A stretch of 28,047 bases of DNA, taken from the NCBI GenBank assembly GCA_026398675.1, contig JAPLSK010000159.1, positions 1 through 28,047 on the forward strand, in the 5' to 3' direction. The DNA is from a bacterium (lineage in GTDB: Bacteria > RBG-13-66-14). Position 1 is the stretch's first letter, and each line of letters opens with the position of its first letter. The notes under the pieces were generated by a model. That model had not been told where the DNA came from and searched no databases. It saw only the letters and a program-made list of their open reading frames with translations. The position numbers and the translations under genes are program-made. Below are positions 7,041 to 15,121 of this stretch, one piece after another.

Positions 7041-7067
7041 AAAGCGGCGGGGACTGAAGTCCCCGCC
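7041..7067 (-). terminator. Terminator-like palindrome downstream of the cyclase gene
   Basis: GGCGGGGACT (7046-7055) and AGTCCCCGCC (7058-7067) are perfect arms with a two-base centre. Read on the minus strand it follows the stop of the cyclase gene and is followed by GCTTTT. It shares the AATGTAG-x-GCGGGGA flank with the terminator at 27961-27997, so it is a dispersed element that can serve as a terminator. Confidence 0.6.
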
Positions 7068-7081
7068 CTACATTAAAAAGA

Positions 7082-7693
7082 TCAACCTTCCAGCAGCACC
7101 GCCCGGCAGGGGGCGCCCTCGGCGACATCAATTTTCAGCGGCAGGCAGACCAGGGTGTACCGGCCGGGCGCGGCGCTCGAGAGATCCAACCCCTCCAATG
7201 CGGGAATGCCCCTTTCAAAGAGCAGGCGGTGAACCAATGGTTCCACCTCGAAGCCGTCCACGCTGGGCCCGTCCACGCCCAGAAGGCTGATTCCCCGCTC
7301 GATGAGAAGCTGGATAGCATCCCCGGCGGGGTAACAATAATCCTCGAAGAATCCGCCCTCCCGGCGGGCGGAGTTGGCGGTCTTCAAGAGGACCCGGTCG
7401 CCGGACTTCAACGCATCGAGCGGCAGGGTTCGGCCGATTACCCTCGCGTCGCCGCAGTCCACCACCAGCGCCGGTCCGACGAAGGGGCCGAGCGATAGCT
7501 GACCGAGGCGTTTCCCGTCGGGAAAAAGGTGGGCCGGGGCGTCCACGTGGGTGCCCAGGTGGGAGCACAGGGAGAGCTCGGAGGTCTCCCAGCCGTCGCG
7601 GGCGTGGGTCTTGGTGAGCGAGCGCTCCAGGCCCCTCTCGCCGGGCCAGGGAGCCGCGCCATCCAGCGGGCGGGTGATGTCTATGACGCGCAT
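7082..7693 (-). CDS. Cyclase family protein (kynurenine-formamidase-like metal hydrolase), 203 aa
   Basis: Members of this family are cytosolic metal-dependent hydrolases; characterised ones hydrolyse N-formylkynurenine or cyclic amides. The diagnostic metal site is present: H45-L-G-T48-H49-V-D51-A-P53-A-H55, preceded by the N-terminal strand MRVIDITRPLDGAAPWPG. The C-terminal half has the usual LLGVDGPSVD and the closing segment YTLVCLPLKI. Length is normal for the family. No kynurenine-pathway gene is nearby, so the substrate is unknown. Its ATG overlaps the TGA of a 26-codon frame upstream (TGATG), and the ribosome site is otherwise weak, so coupling is possible. A terminator-like palindrome follows the stop. 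Confidence 0.88.
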   Translation of the reverse strand: MRVIDITRPLDGAAPWPGERGLERSLTKTHARDGWETSELSLCSHLGTHVDAPAHLFPDGKRLGQLSLGPFVGPALVVDCGDARVIGRTLPLDALKSGDRVLLKTANSARREGGFFEDYCYPAGDAIQLLIERGISLLGVDGPSVDGFEVEPLVHRLLFERGIPALEGLDLSSAAPGRYTLVCLPLKIDVAEGAPCRAVLLEG

Positions 7694-7773
7694 CAGTCAG
7701 GCTCGTGGCCGGGGTTGATCCGAAGCTCGTCGAGGTCCACCGTGGTGCAGGGGCCACCCGGAGAAGGAGTCAT
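7693..7773 (-). CDS. Possible 26-aa reading frame or gene remnant coupled to the cyclase gene
   Basis: From ATG 7773 the frame reads MTPSPGGPCTTVDLDELRIN and six more residues, then TGA, which overlaps the cyclase ATG as TGATG. The composition looks coded, like the C-terminal end of a larger protein. Upstream of it lies a palindromic repeat (7788-7809), so this may be the tail of a gene removed by rearrangement. No family is recognised and it may not be expressed. Confidence 0.25.
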   Translation of the reverse strand: MTPSPGGPCTTVDLDELRINPGHEPD

Positions 7774-7787
7774 CTACGGTAGCCCGC

Positions 7788-7809
7788 GGGCCGACCTAAA
7801 GGTCGGCCC
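7788..7809. repeat. Palindrome GGGCCGACC-TAAA-GGTCGGCCC
   Basis: Perfect 9-base arms around TAAA, with no T-run on either side. It sits in the 260-base gap (7694-7953) between the cyclase gene and the beta-propeller lipoprotein gene. Fragments of the same word (GGTCGG) recur at 7816 and 7857. I see no other feature in this gap. Confidence 0.6.
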
Positions 7810-7953
7810 CTACGAGGTCGGCGCGCGGCCGGCAAGAACATCGATAAGCCAGACGGTCGGCCCCAACCGGCAGAGGGGAACGTACCGTGATTAGACCTCG
7901 ACCCGCCCGCACGGCGCATATAATCGTCCGCAAAGGGGGAGTCTGAGCGGCGG

Positions 7954-8940
7954 CTACCAGAGCTCGGGGTCGTACACCACGACGGCCGCAGGGGAGGAGA
8001 ACCCCTCCGCGGTCGCGACGGTGTCGCCGTCCCGGATGAGCTTCACCTTGTTCCCGGTTTCCTCCACCACCCAGACCCCTCCGCCCGGCTCGGCGCAGAC
8101 GTCCACCGGCCCGTTCAGACCCCCCCAGTCCTCTAGCACCGCACCGTCTTCGGAGTCGAGGAGCAGAGCCGACCCGTCTCCCCGCACGGCGACCCAGCAA
8201 TCACCGTTAGAGTCCAGGGACAGACCCTGGGGGTCCAGGAGGTAGGTGGCGGTGAAGGACACGCCGCCGTCGGAGTCCAGGCAGAGGACGCGGCCGCCAT
8301 CGCTGTCGCCGACCCAGACGCGGTCCCCGTCCGGGTCCACCGCCAGGCCGCGAATGACGCCCAGCCCGGTGAAGGTGACTCGGGCGTCGGCTTCGCTCCC
8401 GTCGCCGGTGAGGCCGCCGTCGAAGGCGTAGAGGTTGCCGCTCTCATCGGCGCACCAGCAGTATCCGTTCGCCTCGTCCCAGGCCACGCAGCGGGTGGGG
8501 CCGTCCACCGTCACGCGGCCCAGCTCGTGGGCTTCCGAGTCCAGGCGCACGAAGGCGTGGTTGACCCGGTCGGCCACCCAGCACTCCCCGTCCGCCGTTA
8601 CCGACACGGCGATGGGGTCGTTCAGGAGACCCTCCTCGGTGGCGGCGGCGAATCCCAGGTCCAGGTCGAGCCTGACCACCCGGTCCCCCGAGTAGTCGGC
8701 CACCCACAGGGCGTTCACCCCGGGATAGAGGGATATATCGGTGGGCCGGGTGACGAACTCGTTGAAGCCCGTGGTGTTCCCCTCGGAGTCCAGCCTGACG
8801 ATGCGGTCGTTCATCTTGTCGGCGACGTACTCCGTGGTTTCCGTCGGGGTTTGTCCGTCGTCGGCGGGCGTGGTGCAACCGAGGGCGAGGGTAATCGCCG
8901 CAATCGCCGTCAAGTTGGCGAGAAGCGTTGAGCGTTTCAT
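7954..8940 (-). CDS. Beta-propeller lipoprotein with NHL/YncE-like repeats, 328 aa
   Basis: ATG 8940 follows GAGG at eight bases' distance and gives a lipoprotein signal ending LALGC with Cys22. The longer frame upstream is only the neighbouring gene's shadow. The mature protein is a series of about 40-residue repeats of the form WVADxxxxRVVRLDSE (LWVADYSGDRVVRLD, CWVADRVNHAFVRLD, VWVGDSDGGRVLCLD, GVWVVEETGNKVKLI). This indicates a six-to-seven-bladed propeller of the NHL/YncE type. Such proteins act as binding scaffolds rather than enzymes. It lies 14 bases after the PorV-like gene's stop and is the second gene of that operon, so an envelope role with that outer-membrane protein is plausible. 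The ligand is unknown. Confidence 0.82.
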   Translation of the reverse strand: MKRSTLLANLTAIAAITLALGCTTPADDGQTPTETTEYVADKMNDRIVRLDSEGNTTGFNEFVTRPTDISLYPGVNALWVADYSGDRVVRLDLDLGFAAATEEGLLNDPIAVSVTADGECWVADRVNHAFVRLDSEAHELGRVTVDGPTRCVAWDEANGYCWCADESGNLYAFDGGLTGDGSEADARVTFTGLGVIRGLAVDPDGDRVWVGDSDGGRVLCLDSDGGVSFTATYLLDPQGLSLDSNGDCWVAVRGDGSALLLDSEDGAVLEDWGGLNGPVDVCAEPGGGVWVVEETGNKVKLIRDGDTVATAEGFSSPAAVVVYDPELW

Positions 8941-8954
8941 GTTACGACCTCGGG

Positions 8955-9875
8955 CTAGATCAAAAGCCCCAGCGTGAAGAGGTGTGTGGCGTCCAGGTCG
9001 CCGTAGTCGGCGTAGGCGTAGTCCAGGTTCAGGAGCACCGTGTCCCACAGGGCGAACTGGAAACCGACGCCGAAGGAGAAGGTGGCCGTGTCGTGCCCCA
9101 GCCGGTAACCGCCCCGGAAGCTCACCAGGTCGAACATGGTGTACTCGAGGCCGAAGGCCCCGTAGGGCTCGTCGTAGACGGGATAGACCCCGTCGGCGAA
9201 GAGGGTTATCCGGTGCCGGGGCAGGTCGAGAACGTCCCCGGCGGCGCCCAGGCGCAGAGTGACGGGGAGTGGGCTCTCCAAAGTCACGTACTTGACGTCG
9301 GGTCCGAGGTTGGTGGCGGTGAAGCCGAGACGGAGGGCGTTCAGGGGCTGGTACGAGAGCCCCAGGTCGAAGGCGACGGTCGAGGTGTTGACGTCGTCAA
9401 TGCGCGAGTAGATGTAGTTCACCGTCGCCCCGGCGCCGAATCCCTGGAAGAGCTCGACCCCGTAAGATACTCCGGCCGCCATATCCGCCGCGGGGAATTC
9501 GCCCGTGGGCACGCCGAATTCATCGTAGCCCTGCAGGGTGCCGTAGGAGAGGTAGCGGGCCGCGACGGCGAGGCTCCCGGCCTTGCCCCCGGGCAGCGGG
9601 AAGGCGTAAGCGCCGAACTCGAAGGTGAGGTCGGCCAGGTACTCGTCGTGGGTGAAGGTGACGGCGTTGCGGCGGTTCTTCGATAGAAGCGCCGGGTTGA
9701 GGACCGCGGCCTCGGCGTCCCTTGCGTCGGCGACGAAGGCCTCCCCCAGCGCCAGTGATCGCGCCCCGACCCCGAGCCGCAGGAAGGGAAAGCAGGCGGT
9801 TCCGGCGTCCTCCTCGGCGGCCATCGCGGCCACAGCCGTCAGCAGCACCGCAAAAATCAACCAGCGGGTTTTCAT
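8955..9875 (-). CDS. PorV/PorQ-family outer-membrane protein, 306 aa
   Basis: ATG 9875 has GGGAGG at six bases' distance and gives the signal peptide MKTRWLIFAVLLTAVAAMA. The start of the mature protein, FLRLGVGARSLALGEAFVAD...VLNPALL, is the hallmark of the PorV/PorQ (UPF0164) family. These are 14-strand barrels of the FadL type; PorV is the outer-membrane shuttle of the type IX secretion system, but many members are uncharacterised. The rest alternates short beta-strands (YGTLQGYDEFGVPTGEFPAAD, FGFxF) and ends FTLGLLI. It is a paralogue of the protein encoded at 21679-22620. It has its own -10 element and is followed by the propeller lipoprotein gene. Transport of a secreted protein or a lipid is possible; nothing in the sequence decides. 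Confidence 0.85.
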   Translation of the reverse strand: MKTRWLIFAVLLTAVAAMAAEEDAGTACFPFLRLGVGARSLALGEAFVADARDAEAAVLNPALLSKNRRNAVTFTHDEYLADLTFEFGAYAFPLPGGKAGSLAVAARYLSYGTLQGYDEFGVPTGEFPAADMAAGVSYGVELFQGFGAGATVNYIYSRIDDVNTSTVAFDLGLSYQPLNALRLGFTATNLGPDVKYVTLESPLPVTLRLGAAGDVLDLPRHRITLFADGVYPVYDEPYGAFGLEYTMFDLVSFRGGYRLGHDTATFSFGVGFQFALWDTVLLNLDYAYADYGDLDATHLFTLGLLI

Positions 9876-9903
9876 CGTTACCTCCCGGGCTTCCACATCC
9901 CCC

Positions 9904-9909
9904 ATTATA
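9904..9909 (-). promoter_or_regulatory. -10 element for the PorV/lipoprotein operon
   Basis: TATAAT on the minus strand, about 30 bases before ATG 9875. No good -35 is seen (TGGTCT at 17 bases). Confidence 0.5.
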
Positions 9910-9935
9910 GGAGATAATCGGTCCCGAGACCAGGG

Positions 9936-9963
9936 TTAAAAGGCTCGCCTTAAAAGGCTCGCC
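9936..9963. repeat. 14-bp perfect tandem duplication
   Basis: TTAAAAGGCTCGCC occurs twice head to tail, the second copy touching the stop codon of the Yip1 gene. Read on the minus strand each copy gives AAGG-CGAG-CCTTTT, a short hairpin followed by T's that could act as a weak terminator. Confidence 0.6.
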
Positions 9964-10683
9964 TTAGCCGCCGACGAGCTCCCAGAAGCGGTCGCCGTAG
10001 ATGATCCAGGCGGCGCCGAGGCGGATGACGACCGGCAGCAAGGCCAGGGAGAGCGATTGCGCGACGCCGAAGTGCAGCCCGCGGTGGGCCCCCAGGGTCA
10101 GGTAGACCAGTATCAGGGCCAGGACCAACAGCGGCCCGAAGACGGGGATGAAAAGGACGAGATAGGCCGTGGCGCCGTAGGACGCGACGCGAAGCACGTC
10201 CCTGAAGGCGAGCCTGCTCTGGTACAGCCGCCCCAGGCCGAAGAGGGCTACGGCGTCGAGGAGGAGGAGCCCGGCCAGCCCCGGCGCGTTAAGCGCGACG
10301 TACCAGGGGAAAGGCGCGCCTTCGGGCCCGCCGGCGAAGAGCCAGGTCACCCCGGTGGTTAAGAGCGTCGAAAAAAGAAGGGCGATTCCGGCGTAAAGGT
10401 AGGCGTACCAAGCGCCCCGCCCGTGGGGCATTTTTCCGAAGAACTTTTCCGGTCCGCGGATGACGCCCCAGATCGTTTTAAAAAAACCGTTCGCGTTCCT
10501 CCCGCGTTCCCAGAGGGCCGCCGGGTTGTCGCTTCCCACACCCGCGCAGACCGCGCATATCCTGTCCTCGCCCGCCGCGGCGCACTCGGCGCACAGAAAA
10601 TCCCCGCAGTGCCGGCATCCGGCGACGGCGGGGCGATCGGGGTGGTTCACGCAGTGCCCGGGCAGCGACCGGGTGCCGCTCAA
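9964..10683 (-). CDS. Membrane protein with B-box-type zinc motif and Yip1 domain, 239 aa
   Basis: The N-terminus has a zinc-binding B-box-like pattern: C11-x2-H14, then C23-x2-C26, C31-x2-C34 and C43-x2-C46. A Yip1-type membrane domain follows, with about five hydrophobic segments (YAGIALLFSTLLTTGVTW, then APGLAGLLLLDAVALFGL, then AYLVLFIPVFGPLLVLALIL). The start is TTG 10683, overlapping the TGA of the inositol-phosphate synthase gene; it is preferred because the next start, GTG 10650, would cut off Cys11. B-box plus Yip1 proteins are common in uncultured bacteria and have no established function. The overlap implies translational coupling to the inositol-phosphate gene, so a membrane-lipid link is possible but unproven. 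Confidence 0.75.
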   Translation of the reverse strand: MSGTRSLPGHCVNHPDRPAVAGCRHCGDFLCAECAAAGEDRICAVCAGVGSDNPAALWERGRNANGFFKTIWGVIRGPEKFFGKMPHGRGAWYAYLYAGIALLFSTLLTTGVTWLFAGGPEGAPFPWYVALNAPGLAGLLLLDAVALFGLGRLYQSRLAFRDVLRVASYGATAYLVLFIPVFGPLLVLALILVYLTLGAHRGLHFGVAQSLSLALLPVVIRLGAAWIIYGDRFWELVGG

Positions 10684-11816
10684 CGGGCCTTGGTCGGGAC
10701 GCCGGCCTTGGCGGATGGCTTGGCCGGCTTTGCCTTCGATTTCGAGTACGCCGCGATGAACTCTTCGACCATGTTCCGGGCGATGTCGTCGGAGTGCTGC
10801 ACGGGGGGGGATTTCATGAAGTAGGCCGACGGGCCCTCGAGAATGCCGCTCACGCCCGAATCCAGGGCCAGCTTGACGCAGCGGATGGCGTCAATGACCA
10901 CGCCGGCCGAATTGGGCGAATCCCAGACCTCCAGCTTGAGCTCCAGGTTGAGGGGCACCGAGCCGAAGGCCTCGCCCTCGAGGCGGATATGGGCCCACTT
11001 CCGGTCCTTGAGCCAGGGGACGTAATCCGAGGGGCCGATGTGGATGTTGTCGTCGCCGAGGTGCTGGGAGATGTTGCTCGTGACCGACTGGGTCTTGGAG
11101 ATGCGCTTGCTCTCGAGGCGCTCCCGCTCGAGCATGTTGAGGAAATCGGCGTTGCCCCCGACGTTGAGTTGGCTGGTGCGCTTCAAGGACACCCCGCGGT
11201 CCTCGAAGAGCTTGGCCAGGATGCGGTGGATGATGGTGGCCCCGACCTGGCTCTTCACGTCGTCGCCGATGAGGGGGAGGCCCTTGGCCGCGAAGCGGGC
11301 GTTCCACTCGCCGGTGGAGGCGATGAAGACCGGCACGCAGTTGACGACGGCCACGCCGGCCTTGAGGGCTTCGTTCAAGTAGAAGCGGGTGGCCTTCTCG
11401 CTGCCCACGGGGAGGTAGTTTATCAGTATTTCGGCGCCCGATTCCCGCAGGGTTTCGGCTACGTCAACCGGCTCGCCCTCGGCCAGGGGGATGATGTCGC
11501 GGAGGTATTTGCCGATGCCGTCGAGGAGGGGGCCATGCTGGACTCGGGTTCCCAGGAGGGGCGGTTCGGCGAAGCGGAAGGTGTTGTTGGGCGGGGCGAA
11601 GATGGCCTCGGAGAGGTCGCGGCCGACCTTGTCGGCGTTCACGTCGAAGGCGGCGACGAAGCGGATGTCCCGGACGTGGTATCCGCCCAGGCTGACGTGC
11701 ATCAGACCGGGCACCTGCGCGTCTTCCGACGCGTCCCGGTAAAACCAGACGCCCTGGATGAGGGAGCTGGCGCAGTTGCCGACCCCGACAACGGCAACTT
11801 TAACCTCGCCGGCCAT
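10680..11816 (-). CDS. ino1: Inositol-3-phosphate synthase, 378 aa
   Basis: Converts glucose 6-phosphate to 1D-myo-inositol 3-phosphate with bound NAD+, the first step of inositol synthesis; cytosolic. The N-terminal Rossmann motif is VAVVGVGNCASSLIQG, and the family segments INYLPVGSE, GDDVKSQVGATIIHR and SQLNVGGNADFLNM are all present, as is the C-terminal NLELKLEVWDSPNSAGV. Length and sequence match the short prokaryotic type found in archaea and actinobacteria. A lysine- and alanine-rich tail (about 20 residues) ends the protein. It follows a CDP-alcohol phosphatidyltransferase gene by 66 bases that hold a 20-base palindrome. Together they suggest synthesis of a phosphatidyl- or archaetidyl-inositol phosphate lipid. 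The downstream Yip1 gene overlaps its stop. Confidence 0.93.
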   Translation of the reverse strand: MAGEVKVAVVGVGNCASSLIQGVWFYRDASEDAQVPGLMHVSLGGYHVRDIRFVAAFDVNADKVGRDLSEAIFAPPNNTFRFAEPPLLGTRVQHGPLLDGIGKYLRDIIPLAEGEPVDVAETLRESGAEILINYLPVGSEKATRFYLNEALKAGVAVVNCVPVFIASTGEWNARFAAKGLPLIGDDVKSQVGATIIHRILAKLFEDRGVSLKRTSQLNVGGNADFLNMLERERLESKRISKTQSVTSNISQHLGDDNIHIGPSDYVPWLKDRKWAHIRLEGEAFGSVPLNLELKLEVWDSPNSAGVVIDAIRCVKLALDSGVSGILEGPSAYFMKSPPVQHSDDIARNMVEEFIAAYSKSKAKPAKPSAKAGVPTKAR

Positions 11817-11850
11817 CAGGGCGCACCCCCTTGTGTTGCGTTCATTGGGT

Positions 11851-11870
11851 CAAGGGGCTTAAGCCCCTTG
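11851..11870. repeat. Perfect 20-bp palindrome between CDP-alcohol transferase and ino1 genes
   Basis: CAAGGGGCTTAAGCCCCTTG is its own reverse complement. As RNA it folds to a 7-bp stem with loop CUUAAG. It sits in the 66-base gap of an otherwise tight operon, without a T-run, so it may mark a processing or attenuation site or be another REP-like element. Confidence 0.7.
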
Positions 11871-11882
11871 CTTAAACCGCGA

Positions 11883-12494
11883 TCACTCCCCGCCCTTCCC
11901 GTCGGTCTCCGACAGCCTCGCCATGGTGTAAGCCAGACGACGGAGGGCGGTACACAATGTCCCCACGGCGAGGATAATAACACAAATCTTGAGCGCAGTA
12001 TAACCCGCGAAGGCGCCGGCGAGGAGGAGCACCATCCGCTCCGGCCGCTCCCAGAAGCCGACCTTGCATTCCCCGGCGAGGCTCTCGGCGCGGGCCTTGG
12101 CGTAACTGACGGTGAGCGAACCGACCAGGGCCACCAGGGTGAACGCCAGATAGAGTAAATCCCCCCGCTGGGCCGTGAGGTACGCGACACCCGCCAGGAC
12201 CGCCCCATCCGCCCAGCGGTCGGTGAAGCTGTCTATGTAGGCCCCGCGCTTGGATTCCAGCCCGCGGAGCCGGGCCACCTGCCCGTCGGTCATGTCGAAA
12301 AAGCCGGCGAGCAGCAGGAGCCAGGCGGCGCCCAAGAGGTCGCCCAGGGCGAAGAGGAATCCGGCGCCCAGGCTCGCCAGAAGACCGCAGAGGGTCAGGG
12401 CCAGCGGCGAGACCTTCAGCCCGGCCAGAAGCCGCGCCGGCCACCCGAAGAGGAACCGAAAGGCCCCTCGCAGCCACTCCCGCCAGAATACCAT
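11883..12494 (-). CDS. CDP-alcohol phosphatidyltransferase, probable inositol-phosphate type, 203 aa
   Basis: Integral-membrane enzyme that transfers a phosphatidyl (or archaetidyl) group from a CDP-activated lipid to an alcohol. The complete signature is present: D70-G71-x2-A74-R75-x8-G84-x3-D88-x3-D92 (DGQVAR...GAYIDSFTD), with Asp67 just before it. About six hydrophobic segments are visible. ATG 12494 lies five bases after the GAPDH stop, with GGCGG close upstream; frames from 12548 would overlap GAPDH heavily. The next gene downstream makes inositol 3-phosphate, so inositol phosphate is the most likely acceptor and the product a phosphatidylinositol-phosphate-like lipid. Glycerol phosphate (PgsA role) is the alternative. 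Inference rests on gene order. Confidence 0.88.
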   Translation of the reverse strand: MVFWREWLRGAFRFLFGWPARLLAGLKVSPLALTLCGLLASLGAGFLFALGDLLGAAWLLLLAGFFDMTDGQVARLRGLESKRGAYIDSFTDRWADGAVLAGVAYLTAQRGDLLYLAFTLVALVGSLTVSYAKARAESLAGECKVGFWERPERMVLLLAGAFAGYTALKICVIILAVGTLCTALRRLAYTMARLSETDGKGGE

Positions 12495-12499
12495 TCCGC

Positions 12500-13486
<987 letters not shown>

Positions 13487-13497
13487 TCATTCCCCCT

Positions 13498-14244
13498 TCA
13501 GCGTTGAGCCTCGGTTGTCCGTCCGAGAAGACTTTCGGCGCCCGTTAAAAGTTCCGTGGAGCGCAGCCGGAGGTCGAAGTGGTATTCGACGAGCGAAAGA
13601 CAGATCTTGAGCGCGCCCGAGAGAACGTCGGCGTCGTGACGGCCCTTGAGAACCGCCCGGCGCTCAAGCCCTTCGAGGAGCCGGATGCCGCCCGCGTTGA
13701 GCGGCAGGTACCCCTCGCGCCGGTGCCCGCGGCACAAAACGCGGCCGCCCGCCACGTCCACCGCCGCCCCGCCGGTCAGGGTGTCGTCGCAGGCGGCGCA
13801 GCGGGAGAAATCAGGCCAGAGCCCCTGGGCTCTTAAAAGGCCCTTGAAGAAGAAGAGCGTCACCGGGCGGGGATCTATGCCGCCTTCGAGCAATTCGAGC
13901 GCGGTCCGCAGGAGATGGTAGCAATCCTCGCCCGCGGCCAGGGCCACTTCGGCCAGGGTGCCGGCGTAGAGGAAGAGCCGCCAGTCGCTCCCGATGCGGG
14001 GGGCGCCCGAAAGGACGTGCGCCTCGGAGAGGAAGTCGAGCTCGCGCCCCTCCTTCCGGTACACCAGCGCCTCGATGACCCGGTAGGCCACCGTGCCGCC
14101 GGCCAGACGGCTCTTGGGTCGGCGGGCCCCCTTGGCCACGGCGCGGATGACTCCCAGCTTCGGCGTGAGGAGGGTGACTATTTTTTCCGTGTCGCCCAGG
14201 GGGCGGGCCGCCAAGACGAGGGCCTCGGTCTTAAAGAGCGGCAT
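13498..14244 (-). CDS. recO: DNA repair protein RecO, 248 aa
   Basis: RecO anneals complementary strands and, with RecR, loads RecA at gaps. The N-terminal OB-fold is clear: FKTEALVLAARPLGDTEKIV, then LLTPKLGVIRAVAKGARRPKSRLAG. A zinc site follows in the C-terminal half (CAACDDTL...GGRVLCRGH). I start at ATG 14244 because residues encoded upstream to 14328 do not match the family. The ribosome site (AGG, seven bases away) is modest. The gene follows tRNA-Leu, about 115 bases upstream on the same strand, and may depend partly on the tRNA promoter, since none stands out in between. GAPDH follows 11 bases later. Confidence 0.92.
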   Translation of the reverse strand: MPLFKTEALVLAARPLGDTEKIVTLLTPKLGVIRAVAKGARRPKSRLAGGTVAYRVIEALVYRKEGRELDFLSEAHVLSGAPRIGSDWRLFLYAGTLAEVALAAGEDCYHLLRTALELLEGGIDPRPVTLFFFKGLLRAQGLWPDFSRCAACDDTLTGGAAVDVAGGRVLCRGHRREGYLPLNAGGIRLLEGLERRAVLKGRHDADVLSGALKICLSLVEYHFDLRLRSTELLTGAESLLGRTTEAQR

Positions 14245-14359
14245 GCCGAACCTGGTCGTTCCCGGCTTTGGGGGTGGAAAAAGAGAGGGCCCAACCGGTC
14301 GTTCGTCCCAGGAGCCGCGAGACAACAAACGGTTCGTTATCGCTCAATCCGGTGGTAGG

Positions 14360-14446
14360 TGGTGCCGGGAAGGAGACTTGAACTCCTACAGGGTTTCCCC
14401 CACATGGCCCTCAACCATGCGCGTCTGCCAGTTCCGCCACCCCGGC
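14360..14446 (-). tRNA. tRNA-Leu (anticodon GAG)
   Basis: 87-base class II tRNA with encoded CCA (14360-14362). The acceptor GCCGGGG pairs with TCCCGGC (one G-T). The D-arm is GCGGAACTGGCAGACGC, the anticodon stem is CATGG/CCATG, and the loop TTGAGGG has anticodon GAG at 14410-14412. A long variable arm follows, then T-arm AGGAG-TTCAAGT-CTCCT. It reads CUC/CUU leucine codons. A consensus promoter lies upstream. Confidence 0.96.
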
Positions 14447-14491
14447 ACCGGTGGTGAGCCACGGCTGCGCTGTCGCAGACGCGGCTGGGTG

Positions 14492-14520
14492 AGTATAGTC
14501 AAGGGGGTTTTTCTAGTCAA
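14492..14520 (-). promoter_or_regulatory. Consensus promoter of tRNA-Leu
   Basis: Minus-strand -35 TTGACT (14515-14520), 17-base spacer, -10 TATACT (14492-14497). This leaves a precursor leader of about 40 bases before the tRNA. Confidence 0.85.
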
Positions 14521-14609
14521 CCCTCCGGTGGCCCGGGACCGCCCTTGCAGCCCTGCTGAAAAAGGGTTACCATGATGGGGCCTAATAACCCCTTTTCCGA
14601 GGAGGAATT

Positions 14610-14720
14610 TTGGCGGTATTCGTCTGCGGCAAATGCGGTCACGTGACCCAGGACGTGCGCTGCTGTCCGAAAACCTGCCCCAAGTGCGGCGCTTCGCGCG
14701 AGGCGCTGAAGAAGAAGTAG
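14610..14720 (+). CDS. 36-aa zinc-ribbon/rubredoxin-like mini-protein
   Basis: TTG 14610 lies four bases after an excellent GAGGAGG (14599-14605). The product is MAVFVCGKCGHVTQDVRCCP, then KTCPKCGASREALKKK. It has two CxxC knuckles, C6-x2-C9 and C23-x2-C26, plus C18-C19, so it should bind one zinc or iron in a rubredoxin-like fold. The basic tail KKK ends it. Too short for most gene callers. It opens a plus-strand cluster with a VOC protein and two cysteine-rich DUF3795 proteins. Function unknown; metal handling or a redox role would be a guess. Confidence 0.72.
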   Translation: MAVFVCGKCGHVTQDVRCCPKTCPKCGASREALKKK

Positions 14721-14766
14721 CGGGCGCTCCGGGCGGCGTACAAGGAGGTGCCTGGATGCACGGCGT

Positions 14767-15114
14767 ATGCCATTTTGCCGGGGCATAGCTCGCTTCGCTC
14801 GGTTCGATATCCCGGCGAAGAACCCCGAAAAGCTCTTCCCCTTCTACCGGGACGTCTTCGCGTGGAAGACGGAGGTCAGCCGGGGTTACCACATGTTTCG
14901 TCCCCCGAACAGCATCACCGGCGGCCTGGACACGAAGGTCAAGGCGCCGGTCGTCTACATCGAGGTGGCGGACATCACCGCCAAGCTGGACGAGGTGGAG
15001 CGGGCCGGGGGTAAAACCGTCACCCCCAAGACCCACATCGGCGAGGGTCTCGGCTACTACGCCTACTTCGCCGATACCGAGGGAAACGTCATCGGCCTGT
15101 GGAGCCAACATTAG
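14767..15114 (+). CDS. VOC (glyoxalase/bleomycin-resistance) superfamily protein with repeat inserted at its start
   Basis: One VOC domain: DIPAKNPEKLFPFYRDVFAWK, then VVYIEVADITAKLDEVERAGGKTV, and the typical end YFADTEGNVIGLW. Such small proteins bind a metal and isomerise or lyse small molecules; substrate unknown. The best start is ATG 14756, seven bases after AAGGAGG (14742-14748). However, that frame meets TAG at 14786 because a 29-base repeat copy (14777-14805) interrupts it. Without the repeat it would read MHGVCHFDIPAKNP, a normal VOC N-terminus with the metal-ligand histidine. The present frame can start only at ATG 14767 (MPFCRGIARFARF), 18 bases from the ribosome site. Expression and metal binding are therefore doubtful. 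Confidence 0.78.
   Translation: MPFCRGIARFARFDIPAKNPEKLFPFYRDVFAWKTEVSRGYHMFRPPNSITGGLDTKVKAPVVYIEVADITAKLDEVERAGGKTVTPKTHIGEGLGYYAYFADTEGNVIGLWSQH
14777..14805 (-). repeat. 29-bp dispersed repeat copy inside the VOC gene
   Basis: On the minus strand it reads GAACCGAGCGAAGCGAGC, then TATGCCCCGGC. It matches the unit at 22796-22824 with three differences, and its TATGCCCC matches the unit at 22775-22795. Boundaries are set by the break in VOC homology, CAT-TTT | GAT-ATC. Confidence 0.7.
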
Positions 15115-15121
15115 GGGGAGG

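Noticed and set aside
7919..7924. Perfect TATAAT on the plus strand
   Set aside because: No -35 is present at 16-18 bases and it points into the 3' end of a minus-strand gene.
10794..12158. Long plus-strand open frame (454 codons) antisense to ino1 and the CDP-alcohol transferase
   Set aside because: Composition and lack of any domain fit an antisense shadow of high-GC genes; the minus-strand proteins are certain.
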